This document shows positions 9,467-18,300 of a stretch of DNA of 64,000 bases, piece after piece. The notes below the pieces were generated by a model. The model saw only the letters and a list, made by a program, of their open reading frames with translations, did no database searches and was not told where the DNA came from. The stretch's first letter is position 1. Each line of letters starts with the position of its first letter. Source of the stretch: Pseudomonadota bacterium (GTDB taxonomy: Bacteria; Pseudomonadota; Alphaproteobacteria; Rhizobiales; Hyphomicrobiaceae); assembly GCA_018242215.1 (NCBI GenBank), contig JAFECG010000022.1:372001-436000 (forward strand), in the 5' to 3' direction. The translations under genes were made by a program, and so were the position numbers.

Positions 9467-9844
9467 ATGGCTACCACACTTGGCGCTGTTCTTTTGATCG
9501 CGGGCCGGGTGCTTCTTGGCGGTCTTTTCGTCTATGGCGGCGTCCATCACTTCTTCATCATACCGCCGCTTACCGGGATGATTGCGGCACGCGGCGTGCC
9601 TGCGCCGCGGCTCGTGCTGATTGCCGGATCCGTGTTTCAAATCCTCTTCGGAGCGCTTTTCATACTCGGCATCCAGACGGCGATCTCAGCATTCTGTCTC
9701 GTCGCATTCACCATCGTTTCCTCGATCATGCTGCTCAACTTCTGGAGCATGGAAGGCCCGATGAGAGAGACCGCAAAAACGGCGTGGCAGACAAACATGG
9801 CGATCATCGGCGGACTGCTCCTCGCCGCCGGGTATGCGATCTGA
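9467..9844 (+). CDS. DoxX-like small integral membrane protein
   Basis: A 125-residue protein of four hydrophobic segments, resembling the DoxX/TQO-small-subunit family: GRVLLGGLFVYGGVHHF in helix 1 and PAPRLVLIAGSVFQILFGAL in the middle. The ATG at 9467 follows a GGGGGAT element and was preferred over a TTG at 9452. It begins 35 bases after copA on the same strand, so it may be co-transcribed with the copper pump; no copper-binding motif is seen in it. Functions of DoxX relatives vary and none can be assigned here. Confidence 0.8.
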   Translation: MATTLGAVLLIAGRVLLGGLFVYGGVHHFFIIPPLTGMIAARGVPAPRLVLIAGSVFQILFGALFILGIQTAISAFCLVAFTIVSSIMLLNFWSMEGPMRETAKTAWQTNMAIIGGLLLAAGYAI

Positions 9845-10011
9845 CGCACCCCTCCTCGGCAGCCCGAGAACATGGAATTTTCCTAAAGAACGTCATTATT
9901 CCCGGCTGGCGTAGCCTGTCAGCCTTCTTGCGGATAACGCGGGTACCGTCCTACCATCGCGATGGCGCCGATGTTGATACTGTCCGGCGATATGCTCGGC
10001 TCTGAGGGGAA

Positions 10012-11811
10012 ATGCGAACGACGATGACGCGGCAGCGGGTTCTGCTTTTGATACTGCTCACTTGGGCGCTTGCGATGATCGTGCCGGAATTCGCGCGCGT
10101 CGTCCGTCCGCTTGGTTCGTTCGGATTTTATGCCGACAGCGATGGTCTGATCTACGATACCTCGGGCCCTTTCGACACGAACGAGGAGTCTCCTGCCTGG
10201 AGGGCCGGCATACGCGAAGGCGATCGGCTCGACTTCTCGCGCATGCGCTGCATCCCCTATGACCGCGACGTCTGCGCCAGCACCATCTCGGCGGTCGGCG
10301 GCAACGAGTACGTGGTTCCCGGCCGAACCGCGACCTTCGATCTCCTGCCCAACGGCTCGGAGAGCGGGCGCCAAGTTCATCTGACCGCGGAATCGCGCCC
10401 TGCCAACTGGCTCGTGCGCTTCGTTCTGATGCTCGATCAGGTCGCAGGCATTGCCGCCGTTCTGGCGGCTGCGTGGCTCGTGTGGATCAAGCCTGGCGTG
10501 ATGAGTTGGGGTTTCTTTCTCTACGTCATCTGGTTCAATCCAGGTCAGGCTTACGAATTCTATGCGCAATTGCAGCGCTGGCCGATCCTGCTTCTCATTC
10601 AGAATGCCTTGGGCAGCATCTCGCAGGCTGCGGGCTATGCGGGCCTGCTGGCGTTCGTGATGCGCGCTCCGACCGGCCAACTGCAACCCGAATGGGCAAA
10701 AGCCGAACGCATGCTGCCCGCGCTTGCAGCTAGCGTTGCTGTGGTCCTGATGGCGGCCTACGGGAGCTCCTTCGGCTTTCAAACCGAGATGCTGAGCCGC
10801 GTTACGATCCTGTTTGGAATTATCGTCAGTGCTGCGGCGGTCGCAATCCTGCTTCTACGGCGCCAGACTTTGTCGCCGAAAGATAATCAGCGTCTACGCT
10901 GGGTGATGTGGGGATGTCTGATCGGACTTCCGGCGTTTGTCATCGCCGACCTCAATGAATACACGACCCTGCTGACCGATTGGGATAATCTATTCCTGCC
11001 GGAAGACGTCGCAGGGCTGCTTTATCTGGTCAACGGCATTCTTTGTCTTTTCGTCGTAGAGGCTGTTCGCCGGCAGCGTGTCGTCAACGTCGCTATTCCG
11101 CTCCGGCGCGTAACCGTGCTGGCGTTGATGACCAGCGTGCCCGCGCTGCTTCTTCATCAGCAGGCCGAGCATCTGCAGGAACTCGTCGAGCTTCCGAGCT
11201 GGTCATGGCTTCTCGTCGGCGCCATCACCCTTTTCGTCATCAGCCGCCTGCACGAATGGGCGGTTGAGCTTGCCGATGATTTCTTCAATCGGTCGCTCGA
11301 CCGGGCTGAAGAAATCCTGGGCGATGCCATCCTGGAAGCCAAGACGGCCGAGGAGATCGATCGGATTCTGTCCACCCGCACGAGCAACAACCTTCGTCTT
11401 TCCTCCGCAGTGACGTTCCGTCGAACGGAGACGGGCTTTCGCAGATATGTCGAAGGCACTGGCTGGGGCGCCAGCACGAGCGATCTGCACCTTAACGACA
11501 AAGACCTCGGAAGTCTTCTTTCGGGCATGGCATGCGTTATCAACGAGCCAGCCGCCAAGGAGGCCGACTTTCCAGAAGGGCTCGACATGCCGATCCTCGC
11601 CATTCCTGCGACCAGCCGGGTACATTGTTATGCGATCACGCTTTACGGCCCGCATGAATCGGGAACTGCGATTGCTTCCCATGAACGACAGACGCTGCAG
11701 AATATTGGGCGGCATGCGGCGGATGCTTATGCGCGGCTTGAAAACGAGGAACTTCGCAAGACCGTTGCCGAACTCAGAAGCCAGATGGGAATGCGAGGTG
11801 CCTTGGCCTGA
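10012..11811 (+). CDS. Membrane receptor-like protein: PDZ-like, multi-TM, GAF-like
   Basis: A 599-residue protein I cannot name. A first membrane helix (~9-27) is followed by a periplasmic domain (~35-130) with the PDZ-like PAWRAGIREGDRLDF segment. About eight or nine further hydrophobic helices follow between ~137 and 413. The cytoplasmic C-terminal part (~420-575) resembles a GAF domain in spacing and secondary structure, ending in a coiled-coil-like LENEELRKTVAELRSQ. The layout recalls the sensor half of ComP-type kinases, but no histidine kinase, GGDEF/EAL or HTH domain is present. GAGGGG sits very close to the first ATG, so the ATG at 10024 is also possible. Confidence 0.75.
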   Translation: MRTTMTRQRVLLLILLTWALAMIVPEFARVVRPLGSFGFYADSDGLIYDTSGPFDTNEESPAWRAGIREGDRLDFSRMRCIPYDRDVCASTISAVGGNEYVVPGRTATFDLLPNGSESGRQVHLTAESRPANWLVRFVLMLDQVAGIAAVLAAAWLVWIKPGVMSWGFFLYVIWFNPGQAYEFYAQLQRWPILLLIQNALGSISQAAGYAGLLAFVMRAPTGQLQPEWAKAERMLPALAASVAVVLMAAYGSSFGFQTEMLSRVTILFGIIVSAAAVAILLLRRQTLSPKDNQRLRWVMWGCLIGLPAFVIADLNEYTTLLTDWDNLFLPEDVAGLLYLVNGILCLFVVEAVRRQRVVNVAIPLRRVTVLALMTSVPALLLHQQAEHLQELVELPSWSWLLVGAITLFVISRLHEWAVELADDFFNRSLDRAEEILGDAILEAKTAEEIDRILSTRTSNNLRLSSAVTFRRTETGFRRYVEGTGWGASTSDLHLNDKDLGSLLSGMACVINEPAAKEADFPEGLDMPILAIPATSRVHCYAITLYGPHESGTAIASHERQTLQNIGRHAADAYARLENEELRKTVAELRSQMGMRGALA

Positions 11812-11969
11812 TCTCATTCAGGCCGCACACTATCGCGCTGTCGCGCTGCGGTTTGACGGCTCCGACAATGATCTCAAAGACGGCTTAATTGCATCTGAAA
11901 TTCGTATTGGAAGCTTCATCATTCTGCCGCCATTTAACCGCCGCAGGACTCTTTAGGTGAGAGTGTGTC

Positions 11970-12971
11970 ATGGAGCAGATCGGCCTCGGAAAGTCAGGAA
12001 TTACAACATCTCGGATCGGCCTTGGAACGTGGGCGATCGGCGGATGGATGTGGGGCGGTACCGAAGAACGCGAATCTATCGCGACCATTCGCTCTGCTGT
12101 CGAGCGTGGCATCACACTGATCGATACGGCGCCAGTCTACGGCTTCGGTAAATCTGAGGAGATCGTCGGCAAGGCGATTGCCGAGGGCGGTTTGCGCAGC
12201 AAGGTGCAGATCGCGACAAAGGTCGGCCTCGCCTGGAAAGACGGCAAGGTTTATCGCAATTCGACACCGGCCCGCATTCGTCAGGAGATCGAAGATTCAC
12301 TTCGACGTCTGCGCACCGACGTGATCGATCTTTATCAGGTGCACTGGCCCGATCTCGAAACGCCGCTGGAAGAGACCGCCCGCGCGCTCGACGACCTTCG
12401 CCGGGAAGGAAAGATTCGCGCGATCGGCGTCAGCAACTATTCTCCGGCCCAGATGGACACCTTCCGCAAGGTCGCCGCGCTCGATGCCGTGCAGCCTCCC
12501 TACAATCTCTTTGAACGCGAAATCGAAGCCGACGTTCTTCCTTACGCCAAGCGGACCGAGCTTACGGTTTTGAGCTATGGCGCCTTGTGCCGCGGACTGT
12601 TGAGCGGGCGAATGACTTCTGGAACAAAGTTCGAAGGCGACGATCTGCGCAAAGTCGATCCAAAATTTCAGCCGCCACGCTTTGCCGAATATTTGGCTGC
12701 AGTCGATAAACTGAAAGCTCTTGCGCAATCGCGCTTCGGAAAGCCCGTTCTGGCGCTCGCTATTCGCTGGGTCCTTGATCAGGGCCCAACCATCGCACTT
12801 TGGGGCGCTCGGCATCCGGCGCAACTCGATCCCGTCAAAGACATCGACGGCTGGCATATCGATGACGAGAGCAAGCAGGAGATCGACGCCATCCTGCAGC
12901 GCTGCGTCAAGGACTCCGTCACGCCGGAGTTCATGGCGCCGCCCCAAAAGCGGCCCACGGCAGTGGCTTGA
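11970..12971 (+). CDS. Aldo/keto reductase
   Basis: NADPH-dependent aldo/keto reductase of 333 residues, TIM-barrel fold. The catalytic tetrad can be placed at Asp52, Tyr57, Lys84 and His125 in IDTAPVYG, IATKVG and DLYQVHWPD. The family reduces aldehydes and ketones; the substrate is unknown. It heads a plus-strand series with a beta-hydroxyacid-dehydrogenase-like protein 33 bases downstream, then a P450 and a methyltransferase. The ATG gives the expected N-terminus (LGKSGITTSRIGLGTW). Confidence 0.92.
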   Translation: MEQIGLGKSGITTSRIGLGTWAIGGWMWGGTEERESIATIRSAVERGITLIDTAPVYGFGKSEEIVGKAIAEGGLRSKVQIATKVGLAWKDGKVYRNSTPARIRQEIEDSLRRLRTDVIDLYQVHWPDLETPLEETARALDDLRREGKIRAIGVSNYSPAQMDTFRKVAALDAVQPPYNLFEREIEADVLPYAKRTELTVLSYGALCRGLLSGRMTSGTKFEGDDLRKVDPKFQPPRFAEYLAAVDKLKALAQSRFGKPVLALAIRWVLDQGPTIALWGARHPAQLDPVKDIDGWHIDDESKQEIDAILQRCVKDSVTPEFMAPPQKRPTAVA

Positions 12972-13004
12972 ATTGCATCCCAACAGCAGACGGTATGAGG
13001 GCAC

Positions 13005-13883
13005 ATGAAAGTCGGTTTCATCGGGCTCGGCCATATGGGCTCCGGCATGGCGGCGAACCTGCTCAAGGCCGGTCATGAGGTGACCGTCTACAACCGCACG
13101 CGTGCGAAAGCCGAGGCACTGGTCGCGAAAGGCGCGAAACTTGCCGCTACGCCCGCCGACGCGTGCAAGGCTGATACGGTCTTCTCGATGCTGGCTGATG
13201 ATAAAGCCGTCGAAGGGATCGTTTTCGAGGACAATGGCGTATTGGCAAGTCTTGGCAAAGGCGCGATCCATATTTCTTCGAGCACGATCAGCGCGGCTCT
13301 TTCGAAGCGGCTCGCGGACGCCCATGCACGGAGCGGACAGCGATACGTCGCAGCGCCAGTCTTCGGCCGCCCCGAAGCCGCAGAAGCGGCGAAGCTTTTT
13401 GTAGTGGCCGCGGGGCCAGCCGATGCCGTGAAGGACATCTCTCCACTTTTCGATGCCGTCGGGCAAAAAACGTTCGTCGTATCGGAACAGCCCGAGGCTG
13501 CGAACATCGTCAAGCTCAGTGGCAATTTCCTGATCGCTGCGGTGATCGAATCCCTCGGAGAGGCCATGGCGCTCATCGGCAAGGCAGGGATCGACAAGCA
13601 CCTTTATCTCGACATCCTGACGTCGACGCTGTTTGGCGCGCCTGTCTACAAGACCTACGGAAACCTCATTGCAGATGCGAAGTTTACGCCAGCCGGTTTT
13701 GCGGCGCCGTTGGGGCTGAAAGACGTTCGGCTGGCGCTTGCGGCCGGTGAGGATTTGCGCGTGCCTCTACCGCTGGCAAGTCTTCTCCGTGACCGCTTTC
13801 TGACGCTGCTTGCGAAAGGCGGCGACCAACTCGACTGGTCGGCCGTCGGCAGCTTGGCGGCGAAGGATGCTGGAAGCGGCTGA
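13005..13883 (+). CDS. Beta-hydroxyacid dehydrogenase family oxidoreductase
   Basis: A 292-residue NAD(P)-dependent enzyme of the 3-hydroxyisobutyrate/6-phosphogluconate dehydrogenase family. The Rossmann motif GLGHMGSGMA is at 7-16 and the catalytic Lys170 lies in VKLSGNFL. The substrate loop reads APVFGRPEAAEAA instead of the DAPVSGG of 3-hydroxyisobutyrate dehydrogenase, which places it with the less-characterised GLYR1/imine-reductase-like branch. NYNRT after beta 2 suggests NADP. It follows the aldo/keto reductase by 33 bases and is probably co-transcribed. Confidence 0.9.
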   Translation: MKVGFIGLGHMGSGMAANLLKAGHEVTVYNRTRAKAEALVAKGAKLAATPADACKADTVFSMLADDKAVEGIVFEDNGVLASLGKGAIHISSSTISAALSKRLADAHARSGQRYVAAPVFGRPEAAEAAKLFVVAAGPADAVKDISPLFDAVGQKTFVVSEQPEAANIVKLSGNFLIAAVIESLGEAMALIGKAGIDKHLYLDILTSTLFGAPVYKTYGNLIADAKFTPAGFAAPLGLKDVRLALAAGEDLRVPLPLASLLRDRFLTLLAKGGDQLDWSAVGSLAAKDAGSG

Positions 13884-14022
13884 AGCCGGCCGCATTCATA
13901 CGAGAGGTCGGCAGGGTTTGCGACTTACGCTCGGCTTCTCGAACGGGTAGCATCATCTCTGAAGGTCGGGCCTGGCCACGACCCGATACTGGCCGATATT
14001 GTTTTTTTATTTCAGTGCAGAT

Positions 14023-15372
14023 ATGAGCGCGCTCCCCAAAATCGTGCATAAGGGACTGCCGCCCGGCCCGAAGGGTACTTTGATCGGCGGTAATCTTTCA
14101 CAAATCGGGCCGCGCCGCGTGGATTTCTTCCTCGATCTTGCGCAAACGTATGGTCCCGTTGCGAGCTTCCGTACCAGCCGCTGGCGCCTCTTTCTCGTCA
14201 GCGATCCGCAGCTCATCCAGCAGGTGCTCGTCACTGACGCGCGCTCGTACATCAAGCATTTCGGAGCGCGAACCTTCAAGCCGGTGCTCGGCAATGGACT
14301 GGTGACGAGCGAGGGCGACTTCTGGCTCGCGCAACGCCGCCTGCTCCAACCCGCCTTCCTCAAAGCGCAAGTGCAATCCTACGCGCCGATCATGGCCGAC
14401 CTGACCGAGGCTATGCTTGCAAAGTGGGTGCCGGGAAAGTCGGTCGATATCGCCTTCGAATTCAGCTCGCTCACAAGCGCCATTGCTCTCAAGACGCTTT
14501 TCGGACTCGATGATCATGGCGAACGCGAGCGCGTCGATACGAGCCTGCGGCTCGTCTTTGAACTCTTGACGGACCGGCTAGATGCTCCAATCCAACTGCC
14601 GATTTCATTCCCAACACCGGCAAACCTCAAACTTCGCCGCGCGCTCAACGATCTCTTCGCGCTCGTCGACAGTTTTATCGCCGAGAAGAAGACGCGGCCG
14701 CTCGGTAACGACCTCCTGTCAACGATGATCCAAGCTCAGCACGAGGATGGGACGGGCATGAGTGCACAACAGCTGCGTGACGAAGCCATGACGCTCTATC
14801 TTGCCGGCCATGAAACGACCGCGCTCGCACTTACGTGGAGCTGGTATCTGCTCTCGCAAAATCCGGATGCAGAAGGGAGGCTCGTCGAGGAATGGCGCCG
14901 CGTCCTGAATGGCCGGTCGGCAAAAGCGCCGGATCTTTCGGCCCTTCCCTATACGTCGGCTGTCATCAATGAATCGATGCGCCTCTATCCGCCCGTTTAT
15001 GTCATCGGCCGGGAAGCGACAACAGATCTTGAACTCGGCGGGTATCTGGTGAAACGAGGCTATACGGTGCTGATGAGCCAGTGGGTCAGCCACCGCGACC
15101 CTCGGTATTTCCCGGAGCCAGAGCGCTTTCTACCGGAGCGCTGGCTCGACGGACTTGCCACGCGTTTGCCGAAGTTCGCTTATTATCCCTTCGGAGGTGG
15201 GCAGCGGATTTGCATCGGCGTGCATTTTGCTCTCATGGAGGCAGCGATCGTTCTGGCGACCGTCGGGCAAAAATATCTCTTCACGCTCGATCCTGATGCG
15301 AAGATCGATATCATGCCGCAAATCACGATGCCGCCCAAATACGGCATGCCCGCGACGCTCGCCCAGCGCTGA
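14023..15372 (+). CDS. Cytochrome P450
   Basis: Haem-thiolate monooxygenase of 449 residues, soluble in appearance. The I-helix oxygen-activation motif AGHETT is at 261-266, the ExxR pair is Glu317/Arg320 in NESMRLYPP, and the haem loop FGGGQRICIG at 390-399 carries the ligand Cys397. The sequence resembles CYP102/CYP4-like and bacterial CYP110-type P450s more than camphor-type ones. A start at the ATG 14023 was preferred over an upstream TTG at 13999. Its redox partners are not in the window. The substrate cannot be predicted. Confidence 0.93.
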   Translation: MSALPKIVHKGLPPGPKGTLIGGNLSQIGPRRVDFFLDLAQTYGPVASFRTSRWRLFLVSDPQLIQQVLVTDARSYIKHFGARTFKPVLGNGLVTSEGDFWLAQRRLLQPAFLKAQVQSYAPIMADLTEAMLAKWVPGKSVDIAFEFSSLTSAIALKTLFGLDDHGERERVDTSLRLVFELLTDRLDAPIQLPISFPTPANLKLRRALNDLFALVDSFIAEKKTRPLGNDLLSTMIQAQHEDGTGMSAQQLRDEAMTLYLAGHETTALALTWSWYLLSQNPDAEGRLVEEWRRVLNGRSAKAPDLSALPYTSAVINESMRLYPPVYVIGREATTDLELGGYLVKRGYTVLMSQWVSHRDPRYFPEPERFLPERWLDGLATRLPKFAYYPFGGGQRICIGVHFALMEAAIVLATVGQKYLFTLDPDAKIDIMPQITMPPKYGMPATLAQR

Positions 15373-15425
15373 CACATTCTCCATTTAATGACTCGGACAT
15401 CTGAGCGTAGTCACAAAGGGACAAC

Positions 15426-16295
15426 ATGGCAGACGCGACCATCGAAAACGTATCGGACACCGCTTTCTGGGTGGCACACTATCGTGGCGTTGAAACGAAA
15501 CGCGCCGACGCCCTGTTCCGAGATCCTCTCGCGGCCGTACTTGCCGGTGATCGCGGCCGAAGTATTGCCGAAGCGATGCCACGACCGTTCGTCACGTCGT
15601 GGGTCATTGCAGTCCGCACACGCATTATCGACGATTTCATCAAGACAGCGGTGTCCCGCGGCGTCGATACCGTCCTCAATCTCGGCGCCGGACTCGACAC
15701 CCGTCCGTACCGTATGGACTTACCGGCTTCTCTCTCCTGGATCGAAGCGGACTATCCGCACGTCATCGATTATAAAGAGGGCCTGCTCGTCCGGGAAGTG
15801 CCACGCTTCCGGCTTTCACGCGTGAAATGCGATCTGTCCGATTCCCAGGAACGTCAGGAGATTCTTAAACAGGCCAGCGCCAATGCGGGCAAAATGTTGG
15901 TGCTGACGGAGGGCGTCGTTCCTTATCTCGGCATCGAGGAAGTCGGTGCGCTCGCGAGCGACCTTCATGCGCTCCCGAACGTCGCCTATTGGATCGTCGA
16001 TTATCTTTCTCCGGATCTTTTGAAGTTTCGCAAGCGAATGATGGCCGGGAAGATGCAGAATGCGCCCTTCAAATTCCAGCCCGATGATTGGTTTGGATTT
16101 TTCGAAGCGAAAGGCTGGGTGCGCGAAGACATTCGATACCTCGGCGATGAGGGCGATCGGCTCGGGCGAAAGATTAAGCTTCCTCCGCTTGCGATGTTCA
16201 TCACAGCCCTTCGCGAGATTTTCATGTCGAAAGCTCGTCGGAATCGCTTCAGAAACGCGGCCGGATACGCACTCCTCGTGCCGCGCAAAATATAG
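15426..16295 (+). CDS. SAM-dependent methyltransferase (leucine carboxyl methyltransferase-like)
   Basis: A 289-residue class I methyltransferase of the TIGR00027/LCM-type family. The SAM loop is VLNLGAGLDTRPYRM at about 83-97, followed by the acidic end of beta 2 (WIEADYP) and LTEGVVPYL, both typical of this group. Related enzymes methylate carboxyl or hydroxyl groups of small molecules, some in polyketide pathways. It lies 53 bases after the P450 gene with an AAGGGA element upstream, so joint expression is likely. Confidence 0.9.
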   Translation: MADATIENVSDTAFWVAHYRGVETKRADALFRDPLAAVLAGDRGRSIAEAMPRPFVTSWVIAVRTRIIDDFIKTAVSRGVDTVLNLGAGLDTRPYRMDLPASLSWIEADYPHVIDYKEGLLVREVPRFRLSRVKCDLSDSQERQEILKQASANAGKMLVLTEGVVPYLGIEEVGALASDLHALPNVAYWIVDYLSPDLLKFRKRMMAGKMQNAPFKFQPDDWFGFFEAKGWVREDIRYLGDEGDRLGRKIKLPPLAMFITALREIFMSKARRNRFRNAAGYALLVPRKI

Positions 16296-16479
16296 CGTCA
16301 TTCGCGGACAATCCCCTTTCGCCATTTGGAACAGCGATCAATTCGATAAAAATGATCCGGTCGCGCGGGGCTGGCGGGACAATGAATTTGCGCGCAATAT
16401 AATCCGCTGGCTGATTAATTGATATCGCGTTCTAGTCTTTTCTGAAATTCATACACCGACACGAGAAGGGATATTGGCA

Positions 16480-16950
16480 ATGCGCTCAGAGCATCTGTTC
16501 ATTGCAGCATCCATCGCAACGTTCGTCATGGGAGGCGCGGCGAACGCCGGAAGCGCCATCGAAGAAGCCGGTGCGCTCGCCTGTTTCACCGACAAGTGGG
16601 ACGAGAAGGAACAAGAAAAAGGACACAAGCTCGTGGACTATGCTGCGCGCTGCATTTCCATTCCCGATGATTCAAATCTCCCAAAGGATTCCGAGCATTG
16701 CACTGGCAAATACGAATACATGCCCGATGGTTTTTGGAAAGGCGCAGGAACCTGCAAGAGGACTTTCAAATCAGGCGACACGATAACCGACGCGTTCCCG
16801 GAGGGCTCGCATCTGAAGGAATATATTTACAAGGTTGTCGGAGGGACAGGCAAATACAAGGATGCGAGCGGCGGTGGCACTTATTCGTTCGATAACTTGA
16901 CCGACGCGGTGGGCGGCGGGCGTTTCAAGGGCAAAGTAATCCTGCCGTGA
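16480..16950 (+). CDS. Exported protein of unknown function
   Basis: A 156-residue protein from the ATG at 16480, preceded by GAGAAGGGA. A signal peptide covers about residues 1-22 (ending ANA-GS). The mature part has four Cys residues, in ALACF, ARCIS, EHCTG and GTCKR, that could form two disulfides. The C-terminus has a VVGGTGKYKDASGGGTYSFD segment typical of a small beta barrel that occurs in several exported alphaproteobacterial proteins. I do not recognise a named family with certainty. Confidence 0.75.
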   Translation: MRSEHLFIAASIATFVMGGAANAGSAIEEAGALACFTDKWDEKEQEKGHKLVDYAARCISIPDDSNLPKDSEHCTGKYEYMPDGFWKGAGTCKRTFKSGDTITDAFPEGSHLKEYIYKVVGGTGKYKDASGGGTYSFDNLTDAVGGGRFKGKVILP

Positions 16951-16966
16951 TCGCTTGATCGAGCAT

Positions 16967-16999
16967 GAAAAAAGCCCCGGCCTCTTGCGGTGCCGGGGC
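16967..16999 (-). terminator. Rho-independent terminator for the DUF1328 gene
   Basis: GCCCCGGC at 16974-16981 pairs with GCCGGGGC at 16992-16999. In the minus direction the stem is followed by CTTTTTTC, so it terminates the minus-strand gene ending at 17031. It may also slow transcription from the convergent plus-strand exported-protein gene, though it has no U-run in that direction. Confidence 0.85.
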
Positions 17000-17030
17000 T
17001 CAGCGTTCAGGCTCAATCAATAAAGAGCCT

Positions 17031-17210
17031 CTAAACACCTCGTCGCAATACGCCGGCGACGAGGCCGAGAATTACGAACACGACCGCTACCATCAACAAT
17101 AGGTGGGCTCCAGAGATGGCCGTACCCGCGACGCCGCCGAATCCAAGCAGAGCGGCAACGAGCGCGATGATCAGAAAGACGATCGCATAGTAAATCAGGC
17201 TACCTCCCAT
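17031..17210 (-). CDS. DUF1328 (YtjA-like) small membrane protein
   Basis: A 59-residue two-helix membrane protein starting MGGSLIYYAIVFLIIALVAA, typical of DUF1328 proteins, with the second helix LLLMVAVVFVILGLVAG. The start at 17210 is fixed by a perfect GGAGGT element; an upstream start at 17246 lacks one. Relatives are abundant and often stress-induced in Proteobacteria, but their function is unknown. A clear terminator follows. Confidence 0.9.
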   Translation of the reverse strand: MGGSLIYYAIVFLIIALVAALLGFGGVAGTAISGAHLLLMVAVVFVILGLVAGVLRRGV

Positions 17211-17357
17211 GAGGGACCTCCATTCATCCGATTTCTGAGAGGGCAACGCACGCCGAAGTGCTGAAGTTCCGATCTTTTTTTGGGCTGATCTTCAAAGCAA
17301 AACGTCGAGGTTGAAGGCTCCCTATACATCCAATCGTACGGACAAATCGTAAGAGAA

Positions 17358-17406
17358 AACGGGCCTGGACTCCGATGCCCCTAGCAACTGAGGCGGGGCA
17401 TCGGAG
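17358..17406 (-). terminator. Hairpin terminator after the His/Trp-rich exported protein gene
   Basis: CTCCGATGCCCC at 17370-17381 pairs perfectly with GGGGCATCGGAG at 17395-17406, a 12-bp stem with a 13-base loop. It lies 12 bases beyond the stop of the minus-strand gene at 17419. On the minus strand it is followed a few bases later by a GTTTTCTCTT tract. Confidence 0.7.
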
Positions 17407-17418
17407 CGTCGCATGGGC

Positions 17419-17670
17419 TTAGAGATCGACCCACACGCCGCCGCGCCAATAGCCGCGACCAGCGTGTTCGCGCCAGCGATAGTGATCCGCATGGTGCCAC
17501 TTCCAACTGTCAGGATGGACGCGGAGATGCAGTCCCGGCTCATAGCGATAATGCTCCCGGGCATGCCAGCAGTCGCCGTCGGAATTGCAAACGATATCGG
17601 CCGAAGCCGTCGTCGCGGTAAAGGCCAGCATGCTGGCCCCTAGAAGTGCAGCCGTGGTGACAAGCTTCAT
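17419..17670 (-). CDS. Small exported His/Trp/Tyr-rich protein
   Basis: An 83-residue protein whose start at 17670 follows AAGGAGAG. Residues 1-23 form a signal peptide (ending ASA-DI). The mature part has two Cys (IVCNSDGDCWHAR) and is rich in Trp, His, Tyr and Arg, ending RGYWRGGVWVDL. Small exported proteins with this composition and a GYWRGGVWV tail occur in many Hyphomicrobiales; their function is unknown. A strong terminator follows. Confidence 0.8.
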   Translation of the reverse strand: MKLVTTAALLGASMLAFTATTASADIVCNSDGDCWHAREHYRYEPGLHLRVHPDSWKWHHADHYRWREHAGRGYWRGGVWVDL

Positions 17671-17764
17671 CGTCGTCTCTCCTTTTGTTTTGCTGTCGGG
17701 TGCAAAACAAACGGGCTCGCCACGCGATGGTTTCCAACGTCCGCGGGAGATTTGGCGCGTCCGA

Positions 17765-18272
17765 TCATCCATCTGTAAGCGTTGGATGAATCGGTCCTGC
17801 GGGATGAAGATGTGAACGGCACAGCTGCGCTGGAGGGCTTTTCGCGATGAGTCGGACGCCATATTCGCGGCGAATGCGATCCATGTAGGTCACCAGATTT
17901 GGCTTCTCCTTCACGTACCCCGATCCGGGCCATTGATGCGGCTGGTCAGCGATATGCCGAAGCATCGCGTAAACCGAAGCGTCAATCGCGTATAGTCTGT
18001 CCCCAAGGAAATAGGGTTTGTCCGCCAAAAAATCCGAAATTCCATCGATGTCCGTCCGGAAACAGTCGAGCACCCTCCGCGATCTTCGTTCCGTCGCTAT
18101 CGATGATGTAGGGAAGTTTGCCGTGCGGTGCATCCTCATCGATCCGCGCGAGGTCCTGTGTTTTGTGCTCGAATTCAAGTCCGGTGAACGTCAAGTAGGC
18201 GATGATCTTGGTTACGTATGGACTGATGTCGGAAAGGTTCCAGGCTGGTACGTAGCCATAGACGGTAATCAT
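17765..18272 (-). pseudogene. GST-like protein, internally deleted and frameshifted
   Basis: The N-terminal reading frame (from the ATG at 18272) encodes a thioredoxin-like GST N-domain of the metaxin/failed-axon-connections type: PYVTKIIAYLTFTGLEFE, then HGKLPYIIDSDGTKIA. At about 18078-18085 the similarity jumps to another frame with the C-terminal part: IDGISDFLADKPYFLGDRLY, then IDASVYAMLRHIA, ending near 17765. About 100 residues expected between the two (end of the N-domain and the first C-domain helices) are missing. One deletion with a length not divisible by three would explain both the gap and the frameshift. Confidence 0.75.
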
Positions 18273-18300
18273 CGCACCCCGGCCCTATTCCGCGCCATTT

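Noticed and set aside
9919-10782. A 287-codon minus-strand frame opposite the receptor-like gene
   Set aside because: The plus-strand gene has membrane helices and domain patterns; the minus frame has only charged low-information sequence.
12297-13601. A 434-codon minus-strand frame opposite the aldo/keto reductase and dehydrogenase genes
   Set aside because: It covers two well-supported plus-strand genes and their intergenic gap; its composition is that of an antisense shadow.
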